The notes below the pieces were generated by a model. The model was given only the letters and a program-made list of their open reading frames with translations, did not search any database and was not told the origin of the DNA. From NCBI GenBank assembly GCA_028564675.1, contig JAOVVO010000020.1:124001-188000 (forward strand): DNA of 64,000 nt, written 5' to 3'. How positions within the stretch are numbered: position 1 is the stretch's first letter; each line of letters begins with the position of its first letter. Made by a program: the position numbers and the translations under genes. Positions 29,601 through 37,972 of the stretch are shown here, piece after piece. Source of the DNA: Onchocerca lupi. Its lineage: Eukaryota > Nematoda > Chromadorea > Rhabditida > Onchocercidae.

Positions 29601-29859
29601 CTTTCCATTTTACTACTTGATTAGGGTGAAGACCATTATTGAGTTCTTCAGTATTATGGTCAATAACTTCTTCATTTTCTGGGATGAAAGCATCGTGATC
29701 ATCTGAAAAGTGGGCGTTTACTGTAATGGGTTCAGGACCAAAATAGTCAGCAGATATGCACCTTGGAAAGGGCATATCGTTCTTGTCACAACTTGTTATC
29801 AGTGCATAAGCTGCAAGAAGTAGTAATCTAAAACAAAATTTGCTTAAGCGTAACTGCAT
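26656..29859 (-). CDS. virB6-4: VirB6-family type IV secretion protein (fourth copy)
   Basis: Polytopic inner-membrane channel component of the VirB/VirD4-type system. The 1067-residue product is about three times the Agrobacterium VirB6. A lipoprotein-type signal (LLLAAYALITSC, Cys24) opens it. A long soluble N-terminal region (to about 340) precedes a cluster of membrane helices (about 345-570) that contains the shared VirB6 core MPLFLISIFFSPLKSLFEGW. A second soluble region follows with a Cys cluster CQKCKDCENCKNYQ (about 795-808). Another helix lies near 830-850, then a charged C-terminal tail. It lies 165 bp after virB6-3. Confidence 0.9.
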   Translation of the reverse strand: MQLRLSKFCFRLLLLAAYALITSCDKNDMPFPRCISADYFGPEPITVNAHFSDDHDAFIPENEEVIDHNTEELNNGLHPNQVVKWKDTGLETNGDDLVVRVNGAWISWSDSNRKESKDNYSLQKLEQLKYTTKFEGERGDNSLPSFYLVCNDYKSSIQKFSNNHNASCTVNCKCVNKDDSRNTALRGSPCWFTNGHGAYFLFRRSNTNASGKKEFIDPNPNDNLELMRNPQSPTIHLGYDSIAEDGNGLFTLKKGDRTKLKDRNCNMLELKKGWKIYVKILDRYYLNNAGGYSFEFLSGVQKTGVVGFFDYIYNYLKCALLINENCEKHFNSNGPTAAQAIFQNIAEKSTSFHNFVLSLLVLFIIISSLLYLFGMIQETKHDILIRIMKITLVIVLVSPGSFRFFYDHFFVLFVKSLEQVISIIINFAPNINTGNGIQEDETYVKLFSFMEDMFNKFFAYSVWKKFAAFFHYQMWTSIIMIPAIFIGIVLYFLLCVYAYIIFLFGFVGIAFLIAIMPLFLISIFFSPLKSLFEGWIKFCISFCLQSIMIFTLLSLLASIIMNTFYRQLGFTVCYNKWFEVKLCAPRWVLGGFCIVDKQYFGWTPGQIFVPYSLGETAPLKVDKDIEGIEKLSRAGGTIKFTGGAGYILLPPDYIKKGFRYIDYPFFNPVASNKNNPADHYIAENDIVVDKNCSARDLVRLTNSLSHALEKNDILLLIKNIEKKIGNIDDEIAERYCQSQQYKEKCEDYKKIIEDYRKGIIRPNFKSEIRSLLQSVVENRGCRVLKFHELYRDPNSKFCQKCKDCENCKNYQENSDYQRVKDIQKGYLIDVKEIFILFLLSFLMFSLREFVQQMGSSIAGGGFSVYNISSIYSASPLVGAINGFKQQWQNFIGGRLESLESWAIHLPNRLAEGTANLLDRIPRVGSVLKHVVDVPRKLTSATIEATKFATSSENNIDKLEEKIYKAFGIDKEDIIHKRIGRYLNYYKGYIGSHLGYTIEGAIKFNWKHGVDSIGKRSYNHNLLYRTKSHRREFLEKLHDYTIGHKRKPERYKDKVDNSQSSTPEDELI

Positions 29860-29908
29860 ATCTAAATTTTTTCTGAATATAGAAGTAAACTTTACTTAAG
29901 ATATCTTT

Positions 29909-30001
29909 TCAATTAGTTGCTCCATAGCAGCTATACTTTTCCTTCTTAATCTTTTTTACTGTCAGATCGTTGAGTATCATTTCTCTTGTTTCTATCTTCA
30001 T
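29909..30001 (-). other. Small 30-codon frame between virB6-3 and virB6-4, possibly a displaced C-terminus
   Basis: The frame begins MKIETREMILNDLTVKKIKK and ends SCYGATN, preceded by GGAAGG about 10 bp before the ATG. The same frame is open upstream into the last codons of virB6-3, so one base shift there would append these residues to VirB6-3. It may be a real small peptide, an old C-terminal extension of VirB6-3, or chance. Confidence 0.25.
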
Positions 30002-30024
30002 GTTTCTATACCTTCCTTCATTTT

Positions 30025-32985
30025 TTAATACGTTTTCTCTTTCTCATCTGTTACATCTGATTGTTTATCCTTGCCTGCAGGTTGTAATTTGTACTGCTTG
30101 AATTTAAACTCAATTTCTGGTCGATCTTTACCCACTTTATGTTTGATTTCCTGTATTATGTTCTGAGTCTTGTTATCAAGTCCAACAATTGACAATATAG
30201 ATTGTGATGCGCTATTAGTAACCGTGCTAATGCTCCCCATAATTCCCCAACCAGCACCAAATATTGCTTGTGCCATAGTTTCTGATGCAGAGACAAAAAC
30301 TTTCATTGCGCTAGCAATAATGAGATATATAAACACTTGGATTAGGTCTATAGGTAATGCTGCAAAGTATCCACCTGTTCTTTCTCCAATACCAAGTGCA
30401 ACATCAACGCTAATACTGGGTCTATATCCAAGAGGTAGTATCGATTTCATTATGCAAAGATCGTATGACAAGAAATTTATGCTAATTAAACATTGATAGC
30501 ACGCAGAAAAGTTTGTGAGGTTATATAAAACTGAATATAGGAGTTGATTCAGAATAGATAAAAATGAAAATAAAATGACTGGCTGTATTGCAACATGGAC
30601 CAACGTTTTTATCCAGTTCTCAAATAGAGATTTAGTCTGTTGAAATAAAATAAATACGATAAATAGAGGTGTTAATGATATCAAAAACGCTACTAGAGAA
30701 GTAGATATCACATATCTAAATGTAGCACTAATAATGCATTTTAAGGACACAAAACTAGCATAGAGTATTATCAAAAAAGCAATGAAGCCAAAAGGACCAG
30801 CAAGCATTAGCGATAAAAACTTCAACCAAGTTTCTCCTGTGAATAATACTCCTGTTGTCAAATCTAAAAATGCAAATTTTTTACCATTTTCTCCTATGTG
30901 GCCAGAAAAACTGTCAACTAAATAAGTGCTACCATCCATAAAAAACTTGGATAAAGTTGTGCCAAAAAGTTCCCAGCTCCTATCACTAAAGGCAAAAGAT
31001 ATAAATGCTATCTTCATTATTCTTATAATGAAGTCAAATTTACTTAACTGTGTTGTTCCAAGTACGTAACCAATAACAGTAAATATGACATATAGAATAA
31101 GTAAGGCTCTTATTCCTTGAGAAAGACCTTTTGCATACCCTTTGTATAAATCTTTAATGCTGTCCCCAATCACTTCTCTTTTTATAAAATTAAGTACTTT
31201 ATTTACACTTGATGAAATAAAATCGTTAATCTTTTTTTTGACAAAAAAAGTCACGCTGTATTTGTTATTTTCGTAATATTTACCATTTTTATCTATAATA
31301 TCACTTCTCTCTACATTGCTTACATCAATACCAAAATAGATTTTTTTAGGTTTGTCATTTTTTAAATGACTTCCATCTATTTCATAATATTTCATATTAT
31401 CCTCTATTGAAGTTAATCCTGTCACCTCCTTAAAGCTATCATTATCTGTAGTGGGTGTATTTTCTTCTGGCAAGTTATCACCTAGATAAATATACAGTTT
31501 TTTACCATCAGTATATTCACATGACCTAGTTGTTTTGACGTGGTACCCTCCTCTATTAAGGTAATAATGACCATAATCTGCAATAGCGAGCATCACACTA
31601 CTACCAGGTTCTACATTATCATTTACTGGATAGTCGTTATTTAATTTCAGAGAAAAATTCTCGAAATTATTGCTAATTTGTGAACATACGTTATTTCTTT
31701 CTGCTCCTTTTTTTTCTGGAAGACACTGAGTACCTTGAGCAGTATCTTTCATATCATCACGCTTGCTTTCAGGAGCACTTGCATCACCTACATTATTTAT
31801 TTTCGCAACAAGAGCTTCAGCCCAGGAAATATCTTTAGTGTCTAGTGTAAAATTAATAATGTCGACCTGCCTAGAATTTTTGCTATTTTTAACCTCCTTG
31901 AGCTTATCTTCGACACTTTTAAGATGAGAATATATATCACATTGATTATTTTTATGATATTTTTGGTATCTTATAGAGGAAACACAGTTTTTGTGTCCTT
32001 TTTTGTGTAAAACAGAATTAAATATACCTTCCTTAGTATAGCATATATTCTGATAGTAACAGTTGAGATTATAAGAGTTGTATTTTTTTATTTTATTAAG
32101 ATCACAATCTTCTCCTGTGCACGGTTGATTCAACCCTATTTTAGTAAAGCTGTAGTTTTTCACTTTGTTAAAGTCACAGTCTTTTCCGTTACATAATTTG
32201 TCCAGTCCTATTTTAGCCCGTCTTAAATCTAACAATGCACCATTTATCCATGGGTTTTCATCTTGAATATAGCCTCTATTAAAATGTACTTTGTTATCAT
32301 ATGGAGTGTAACCGTTACCGACTAGCACTGTTCTTTTTTTTAAGCTTTCTTTGCTAAGCTGCGGAAATTTTATCTCAGTTCTATTGTCATCGTTTCCACA
32401 AAAGAACGTTCCTCCATTAAGGAGGTCTTGTATCATAGCTTTTTTATCTCCCTCTCGAGTTTTGTGGCAATTGTCATCAAAACTGATATCTTTTCCTTCT
32501 AGATTGTTGATGTAGTTAATTGTTATCTTTTTGGGAACTAAGCTGAAGCTTAACTTATCACCGGGATTTACTTTAATACCAGTATCAACATAACGCCTCT
32601 TGCTATAAAATTGACTATTTCCAAACCCTACGTTTTTACATACTTCTTGTTCATCAAGGCCAGAATTATTAATTGATTCACTACTATAGTTTGGTATTGA
32701 ATCGTCAGCACAAAATACAGCGGGTACAAGTACTTTTTTTTGGTTTTTACCTTCTTTAAGAGGACAAAAATTTACTGATCCGCTGAGAGTAAATTTGATT
32801 TTTTCACCTTGAGTAATTGTTTGACCAGAATCAACCCAATGAATCTTAACTCCTTCGTTAGCTTTATGAACTGGGACGTCCACATTAACACTAGTATTTC
32901 TGTTCTGTAATCCAGGCTCAATGCAATCTATAGTACAGCCAGTGATTGCAAAATACACTGCCAATAATAGTGATCTTTTACTCAT
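30025..32985 (-). CDS. virB6-3: VirB6-family type IV secretion protein (third copy)
   Basis: A 986-residue VirB6 paralogue. It starts with a lipoprotein-type signal (LLLAVYFAITGC, Cys17). A large hydrophilic Asn/Lys/Asp-rich region with many Cys (to about 600) is presumably exposed at the cell surface or in the periplasm. Membrane helices at about 635-900 include the core TPLFIVFILFQQTKSLFENW, which is shared with the other copies. The last 70 residues are charged and cytoplasmic. It starts in a TAATG overlap with virB6-2, implying translational coupling. Confidence 0.9.
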   Translation of the reverse strand: MSKRSLLLAVYFAITGCTIDCIEPGLQNRNTSVNVDVPVHKANEGVKIHWVDSGQTITQGEKIKFTLSGSVNFCPLKEGKNQKKVLVPAVFCADDSIPNYSSESINNSGLDEQEVCKNVGFGNSQFYSKRRYVDTGIKVNPGDKLSFSLVPKKITINYINNLEGKDISFDDNCHKTREGDKKAMIQDLLNGGTFFCGNDDNRTEIKFPQLSKESLKKRTVLVGNGYTPYDNKVHFNRGYIQDENPWINGALLDLRRAKIGLDKLCNGKDCDFNKVKNYSFTKIGLNQPCTGEDCDLNKIKKYNSYNLNCYYQNICYTKEGIFNSVLHKKGHKNCVSSIRYQKYHKNNQCDIYSHLKSVEDKLKEVKNSKNSRQVDIINFTLDTKDISWAEALVAKINNVGDASAPESKRDDMKDTAQGTQCLPEKKGAERNNVCSQISNNFENFSLKLNNDYPVNDNVEPGSSVMLAIADYGHYYLNRGGYHVKTTRSCEYTDGKKLYIYLGDNLPEENTPTTDNDSFKEVTGLTSIEDNMKYYEIDGSHLKNDKPKKIYFGIDVSNVERSDIIDKNGKYYENNKYSVTFFVKKKINDFISSSVNKVLNFIKREVIGDSIKDLYKGYAKGLSQGIRALLILYVIFTVIGYVLGTTQLSKFDFIIRIMKIAFISFAFSDRSWELFGTTLSKFFMDGSTYLVDSFSGHIGENGKKFAFLDLTTGVLFTGETWLKFLSLMLAGPFGFIAFLIILYASFVSLKCIISATFRYVISTSLVAFLISLTPLFIVFILFQQTKSLFENWIKTLVHVAIQPVILFSFLSILNQLLYSVLYNLTNFSACYQCLISINFLSYDLCIMKSILPLGYRPSISVDVALGIGERTGGYFAALPIDLIQVFIYLIIASAMKVFVSASETMAQAIFGAGWGIMGSISTVTNSASQSILSIVGLDNKTQNIIQEIKHKVGKDRPEIEFKFKQYKLQPAGKDKQSDVTDEKEKTY

Positions 32986-35384
32986 TATAATGGTTTTCCT
33001 GGAGACTGTGGTGTCTGAGGTGTTGAGTTTCGAGTTCCTTGCGGTATTTCAGGTCTTTTGATTGGTGCACTTAACTGTTGAGCAGCACTTTCTGCTCGTA
33101 TTTGAGCACTTTCTTTACCTAATCCGACTGTTTCTATTAAGCTTTGTTGATATTGTTTTCCAGGTTCGTTCATTATATAGACACCAAACAACGAGTCAGA
33201 TATTTTTGAGGAAGCTTCAATCAAAGCTTCCATTGCATAACCCAAAATAACAAAAGTTATCATAGCAGCAATATTAGGTGTATGCTTAGAGATGTACCCG
33301 TGGAAAATACAAAGGTTAAAGATTCTTAGATTAATACTGAGTATGCACGTAGAACAGGCTTCAAAATCAAACATTGAATATATTATGTGATCCATAGCTT
33401 GACTCATCAACGATATAAAAATTAAAAGTACTGCTGGGTGGATTGTAAATCTTGCTAAATTTTTGACCCAATTATAGAACATCTGCCTAGTGTACGTAAA
33501 CAAAAGACAAATAATAAAGATAGGTGCTAAAGAGAGTAATAATGCAACTGTTGCCATGGATGTAACAAAAGAAAATAAGGCGTTAAAAATAGACAATGCT
33601 ACTTTTATTAAACCCCAAATCACCAAGCAAAAAGCTACAATGCCTAAAGGGCCAGAAAATATAAGGGATACTATTAATAATATGGAGTTTGGTAAAAGAA
33701 ATCTATTCAATGATAAATCGAGAAACTCAAAAACATTTGATATTGTGCCTCTAAAATTTGTTACTTCTATTAACTGTTTTGGAGTGTTAATAAAAATAGA
33801 GAACGCGTTATTATAGAAAAAATTCCAGCTATTATCTCGTAATAGCTGGGTGATAATTCCTATCTTTACACATGCGATTAAAAACTCATATATAGAAACA
33901 TGGGTTAAGCCAAGAAGGTAATAAAGAGCATACAGGACTATATATAACATTAGTACTGATATTATTGTAGACCTAATAGTATTTGTTTTACTTGATTTTG
34001 TAAGACTATCGTAAAGAACCTTTATAGGACTAGTATCAGAGTAGATTGTATCAGAGTCATTGTAGCTAGAGCCGAAAAATGCGGTTTTTATCTTCTTATC
34101 AAAAAAATTATATATTGCACTAAAAGTTCTTGTAGGAGGCTCTTTAGTTGTTAGCTTGATACTGAGCTGACCTTTATTTTTCTCGTAATTGCAACCATGA
34201 TCTTTTATTCCGTAGTATATGGTACCATTTTTGCCTTTTAACTTTTTCTTCAATTCTTCCATTTCTTGAGTGTCATGAACTTTGCTAATATCTACAGATA
34301 TATCTTCTTGATTTTCACCGGGATTATTACTAGGAAACTCATCAGAAACTCTTATATATAAGCTCTTTTTTAGATTAGTGACTTTTGTTACTCTTATGTT
34401 AAAACCACCTTTATCATTTCTATCGTAGCAGCTCTCATTATTTCTACTACATAAATTGAAAACTAAACTCGGTGTTTGATGGTCCTTATTAATTTTATAA
34501 TCACAATTAGTACATAAACCACCACTTGGAATATGTTCAAAATCTTCACCATCCATGTGAACTTTCAGAAGTGTAATGTCAGTTTTTACTTGTTTTTCTT
34601 TTAGAAAATTACTAATCACTTCAACATAAGACTGAGATATCTCACCTTCTATGCTATTGAATTCAACATATGCACAATCTGTATTCCTGTTGCCAAAAGG
34701 AAATTTACATATGCGTCCACAGAGTAAATTTAAAATATGCGTATCTACTTTGCTTATTTGGCTATCTGAAAGACTACTACAGTTTATATTTTCTCCTTTT
34801 ATAGAGTTAATAATGCTTTTAATTTTTTCTTTTCTTTCATCTTGATCTAACTTTGAAAAATTTGGATCCCAGTACTCTTTCCCATTTAACCATTCTATCT
34901 TGTTGCCTACTATATATTTGTTAGGGCATATTGTGTACTGACCTTCTTCATTTTCCCATATCTGACATTCATCTTGGTTTAAAATGCGTGCAAAATACTC
35001 CTTTTCTTTGTTGCTGCATTTTTTATCAATACTTACATATCTGATTGTCTCATTTTCCCTATCTTTACATACTTTACTTCCAATAACACTAAAGTTTATT
35101 GAATCTCCGGCTTTAAGTGCAAATTTTGATAATGTAACCTCTTTTACTCCAGGTCTTATTGCAAAATCTTCATACTGCGGGCAAAAACTGATTTTATTAG
35201 GGACTATGCTAATTTCTGTTATTTTTACCTTACTTGAAATGTGAACGTTGGAATCGACCCACTTTTGTTGTGTTGACACTACATCCAATTTTTCGCGTAA
35301 GTTTAATAAACTCTCTGGCTTAATACAATGATCCTCGCAACCAGACAGCAAAAAGAATGTTACTATTAGTAAAAACTTACGCAT
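32985..35384 (-). CDS. virB6-2: VirB6-family type IV secretion protein (second copy)
   Basis: A 799-residue VirB6 paralogue. The N-terminus LLIVTFFLLSGC (Cys16) is a clear lipobox. The soluble domain runs to about residue 450. Membrane helices at about 470-740 carry the core APIFIICLLFTYTRQMFYNW. The C-terminal tail is Pro/Gln/Thr-rich (PQTPQSPGKPL) and probably disordered. It follows virB6-1 by 38 bp and overlaps virB6-3 by one base. Confidence 0.9.
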   Translation of the reverse strand: MRKFLLIVTFFLLSGCEDHCIKPESLLNLREKLDVVSTQQKWVDSNVHISSKVKITEISIVPNKISFCPQYEDFAIRPGVKEVTLSKFALKAGDSINFSVIGSKVCKDRENETIRYVSIDKKCSNKEKEYFARILNQDECQIWENEEGQYTICPNKYIVGNKIEWLNGKEYWDPNFSKLDQDERKEKIKSIINSIKGENINCSSLSDSQISKVDTHILNLLCGRICKFPFGNRNTDCAYVEFNSIEGEISQSYVEVISNFLKEKQVKTDITLLKVHMDGEDFEHIPSGGLCTNCDYKINKDHQTPSLVFNLCSRNNESCYDRNDKGGFNIRVTKVTNLKKSLYIRVSDEFPSNNPGENQEDISVDISKVHDTQEMEELKKKLKGKNGTIYYGIKDHGCNYEKNKGQLSIKLTTKEPPTRTFSAIYNFFDKKIKTAFFGSSYNDSDTIYSDTSPIKVLYDSLTKSSKTNTIRSTIISVLMLYIVLYALYYLLGLTHVSIYEFLIACVKIGIITQLLRDNSWNFFYNNAFSIFINTPKQLIEVTNFRGTISNVFEFLDLSLNRFLLPNSILLIVSLIFSGPLGIVAFCLVIWGLIKVALSIFNALFSFVTSMATVALLLSLAPIFIICLLFTYTRQMFYNWVKNLARFTIHPAVLLIFISLMSQAMDHIIYSMFDFEACSTCILSINLRIFNLCIFHGYISKHTPNIAAMITFVILGYAMEALIEASSKISDSLFGVYIMNEPGKQYQQSLIETVGLGKESAQIRAESAAQQLSAPIKRPEIPQGTRNSTPQTPQSPGKPL

Positions 35385-35422
35385 AGTCTATCCTAAGTTT
35401 TGATCACTTAAACATTTATCCA

Positions 35423-37972
35423 TTACTCATTTTGACCGCTACCACTAAGAGCGGCATCTTTTACAGTGTCAATAATATCTTTTTCAACGTTTTTGGCAGT
35501 ACTAGTACCAGTATTTGTGAGAGTAGATCCACTGCTGTTTTGATCATCAGCACAAAACTTTATACTCTCTATGCTTTTTTTAGCTTTCTTGGCAGCTTCA
35601 GCAGTACTTCCAGATTGAGCTTTGCCAATAGCTCCAACAATAGCTTTAGTTGCAGAGAAGGCTTTTGATATCATTTTTCCAGGTGTAGCACCAGAGCCAA
35701 GTGCTGACCTTGGATTGCCGGCAAGCTCTGCAGTCATATTGGGGAGAATGTTTAAAAAGTGATAAAATAGGAATAATATTAGAGCTAATTTAAACAATTC
35801 TCCGATTAGAGAACTGCTAAACTCCATGTATGTGAAATCGAATAAACCAAGTATGTTACTCTTCTTAAAGCTGTAGTTTTGCATCATGCATGCAAGAGTG
35901 GTTTCATTTTTTTTATTGCATTCTCCATCTTTTAACTTAAACCACTGTTTTTTATTGCTTAGCACTGTGATTTCTTCTCTTTCAAAATGTAAATTTTTAA
36001 AATAGATTTTATCGCATACTATGAACATAAAGGACAAAAATGCGAAAAGCATAACTGGATATAGGCTATAGGTAATCAATTCCTTTAACCAACCATCAAA
36101 GTATCCTTTAGTGTGTTGGAATAGAACCATAGGAATGAACAATGGTGATAAAGTGATGATTATACTTAAAGCAATGAGGGATAGAATAAATATATAGCAC
36201 ATCCATAAAATAACCATCATCATCATAATGGCCATAAATATACAGATAAGAGCTGTTAAAATTTGTCCGCCAGCAAAAATGATGCCGATTATTGAGCCTG
36301 CTACTAATAAAACAGGAGCAGAACCAAGTAAAATAGCCAATATTCCTGCGCTACTAGTACCAATTTTCCCAGCAATTCCATCTAAAGGTGCTCCTAAGTA
36401 AAATAAAATTCTACAATCAAGCCTATCCCAGGGGGCAAGATAGATGTCTTCTCCATATTTTTCTATTTTATAATTACATATATTTTTACTCTCGGATGAC
36501 GCCTTCAAGACTATCTCCGACAAACTATCTGAAAGCCTTGTTAACTCCCTATAATAATGGGACATAGTGCTACCTGTTGTAAAGTAGATCACTAAAGCAA
36601 ATTTAATAATCAACATGTATATTTCTTGTGAACTTCGTACTCCACCGGATATGGTTTTTATAGAGAACAGCATTAAAGCTAAAACTAAAACAGCAGTTAT
36701 AGTATTTTTTAGCCTTTTTTGTGCTAAAGATATAAAGTTCTCACCATTTGGCATGCCTTTACCTGTAACTAAGTTATCTAACGATTCCTTAATACATTGT
36801 ACTACCATGGAAGTTATAGGAATAGGAGCTAATGATTTACTTCCAGCCTGATTGTAACAAGCTTGTGAAACGTAATCTTGAAAACAATCTTTGTTGTCGT
36901 AACCTATAAATGTTTTTCCCTCTTTTTCGTTATTTCTTATAATAGTTTTATAATCTTCATCGGAACCAATAGGAATTGGATTGCCAATACTGAATTTTAT
37001 CTTGGACTTCTCACACATAGGAGCAATTAGATCAGGTGGCAATTCCGTGCACCCTATATCAACTCCTTGCGGCCAGGGGGTCATTTTAATACCAAGTGTG
37101 TTAACCTCAGCTAACTCCACACATAGCCTACCTGTTTTTCTTACTGCTTTGAACGTTGATCCATATATGGTTTTGCTCTGTCCAGCTTTGAGAACTTTAC
37201 ATTCTAGTCCTCCATCAACTTTTGGCGACCACGACCCATTTACATATCCAGTATCTTTTTCCCTGACATCAAAATCTATGTACCCAAACTTCTCTCTGAA
37301 ATCAAAGTCATTCTTCTTAAAAAGGTTACCGAATGTTAAAGGATTGCGATAACATACTTCTATATATTCACTATACTGCACACCATTTTTTGGCCAGTAA
37401 TAATGTTCTCTATCAATATTAACAATATTCCAGTTAGCAAAGTCTAAAATTTCTTTTTCTATCTGTTTTACATTTTTTCCAGATTCTCCTTTTAATGTAG
37501 AAAGATATTCATCTTCTGTTTGAAAATTTTTATTTGTGAATGTGCTATAACTTGTGTCTCTTAATGTAAAATCCTTATACTTTCCATCATGATCACGTGC
37601 AACTGGGTGTCTAACAAAACTATGCTCACAGACAACAAGTCCTCCTATTGTCTTCCAAACTCCAACGATTGCAGCTATTATTCCAACAATAACAAGACTA
37701 GTAGATAATCCAGCAGAAGAGATAGTTAAGACAACACCAGTAAATATCGCACCAATAGCAATTGCTATCCCAGCAAGTGCTGGGGCTGTTTTAAACGCTC
37801 CACAATCAGGGTTAGAGGCACGACTGAAACTGCCAGTAGAATTAAATCTACTAACAAGTTCTGTTCTATCAATACCACTTGCTATATCTGCAAAAGCTGG
37901 ATATGAGAGTAAAAAATCTACATTCAGTAAAAATATCGAAATCAGTAGCAGTGACAGCTTGGTCTTAAACAT
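35423..37972 (-). CDS. virB6-1: VirB6-family type IV secretion protein (first copy)
   Basis: An 849-residue VirB6 protein of the inner-membrane channel. It has a conventional signal peptide (about 1-28, ending SYPAFA-D) rather than a lipobox, then a hydrophobic Gly/Ile-rich pair of helices (about 60-115). Next come a soluble region (to about 420) and the helix-rich core (about 425-760) with SPLFIPMVLFQHTKGYFDGW. The Ala/Ser/Thr-rich C-terminal tail is about 80 residues. It overlaps the end of virB4 by 8 bp, as expected for a coupled operon. Confidence 0.92.
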   Translation of the reverse strand: MFKTKLSLLLISIFLLNVDFLLSYPAFADIASGIDRTELVSRFNSTGSFSRASNPDCGAFKTAPALAGIAIAIGAIFTGVVLTISSAGLSTSLVIVGIIAAIVGVWKTIGGLVVCEHSFVRHPVARDHDGKYKDFTLRDTSYSTFTNKNFQTEDEYLSTLKGESGKNVKQIEKEILDFANWNIVNIDREHYYWPKNGVQYSEYIEVCYRNPLTFGNLFKKNDFDFREKFGYIDFDVREKDTGYVNGSWSPKVDGGLECKVLKAGQSKTIYGSTFKAVRKTGRLCVELAEVNTLGIKMTPWPQGVDIGCTELPPDLIAPMCEKSKIKFSIGNPIPIGSDEDYKTIIRNNEKEGKTFIGYDNKDCFQDYVSQACYNQAGSKSLAPIPITSMVVQCIKESLDNLVTGKGMPNGENFISLAQKRLKNTITAVLVLALMLFSIKTISGGVRSSQEIYMLIIKFALVIYFTTGSTMSHYYRELTRLSDSLSEIVLKASSESKNICNYKIEKYGEDIYLAPWDRLDCRILFYLGAPLDGIAGKIGTSSAGILAILLGSAPVLLVAGSIIGIIFAGGQILTALICIFMAIMMMMVILWMCYIFILSLIALSIIITLSPLFIPMVLFQHTKGYFDGWLKELITYSLYPVMLFAFLSFMFIVCDKIYFKNLHFEREEITVLSNKKQWFKLKDGECNKKNETTLACMMQNYSFKKSNILGLFDFTYMEFSSSLIGELFKLALILFLFYHFLNILPNMTAELAGNPRSALGSGATPGKMISKAFSATKAIVGAIGKAQSGSTAEAAKKAKKSIESIKFCADDQNSSGSTLTNTGTSTAKNVEKDIIDTVKDAALSGSGQNE

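Noticed and set aside
34984..35244. Plus-strand frames opposite the virB6 genes
   Set aside because: They are antisense to long conserved secretion genes and have no context or motifs.
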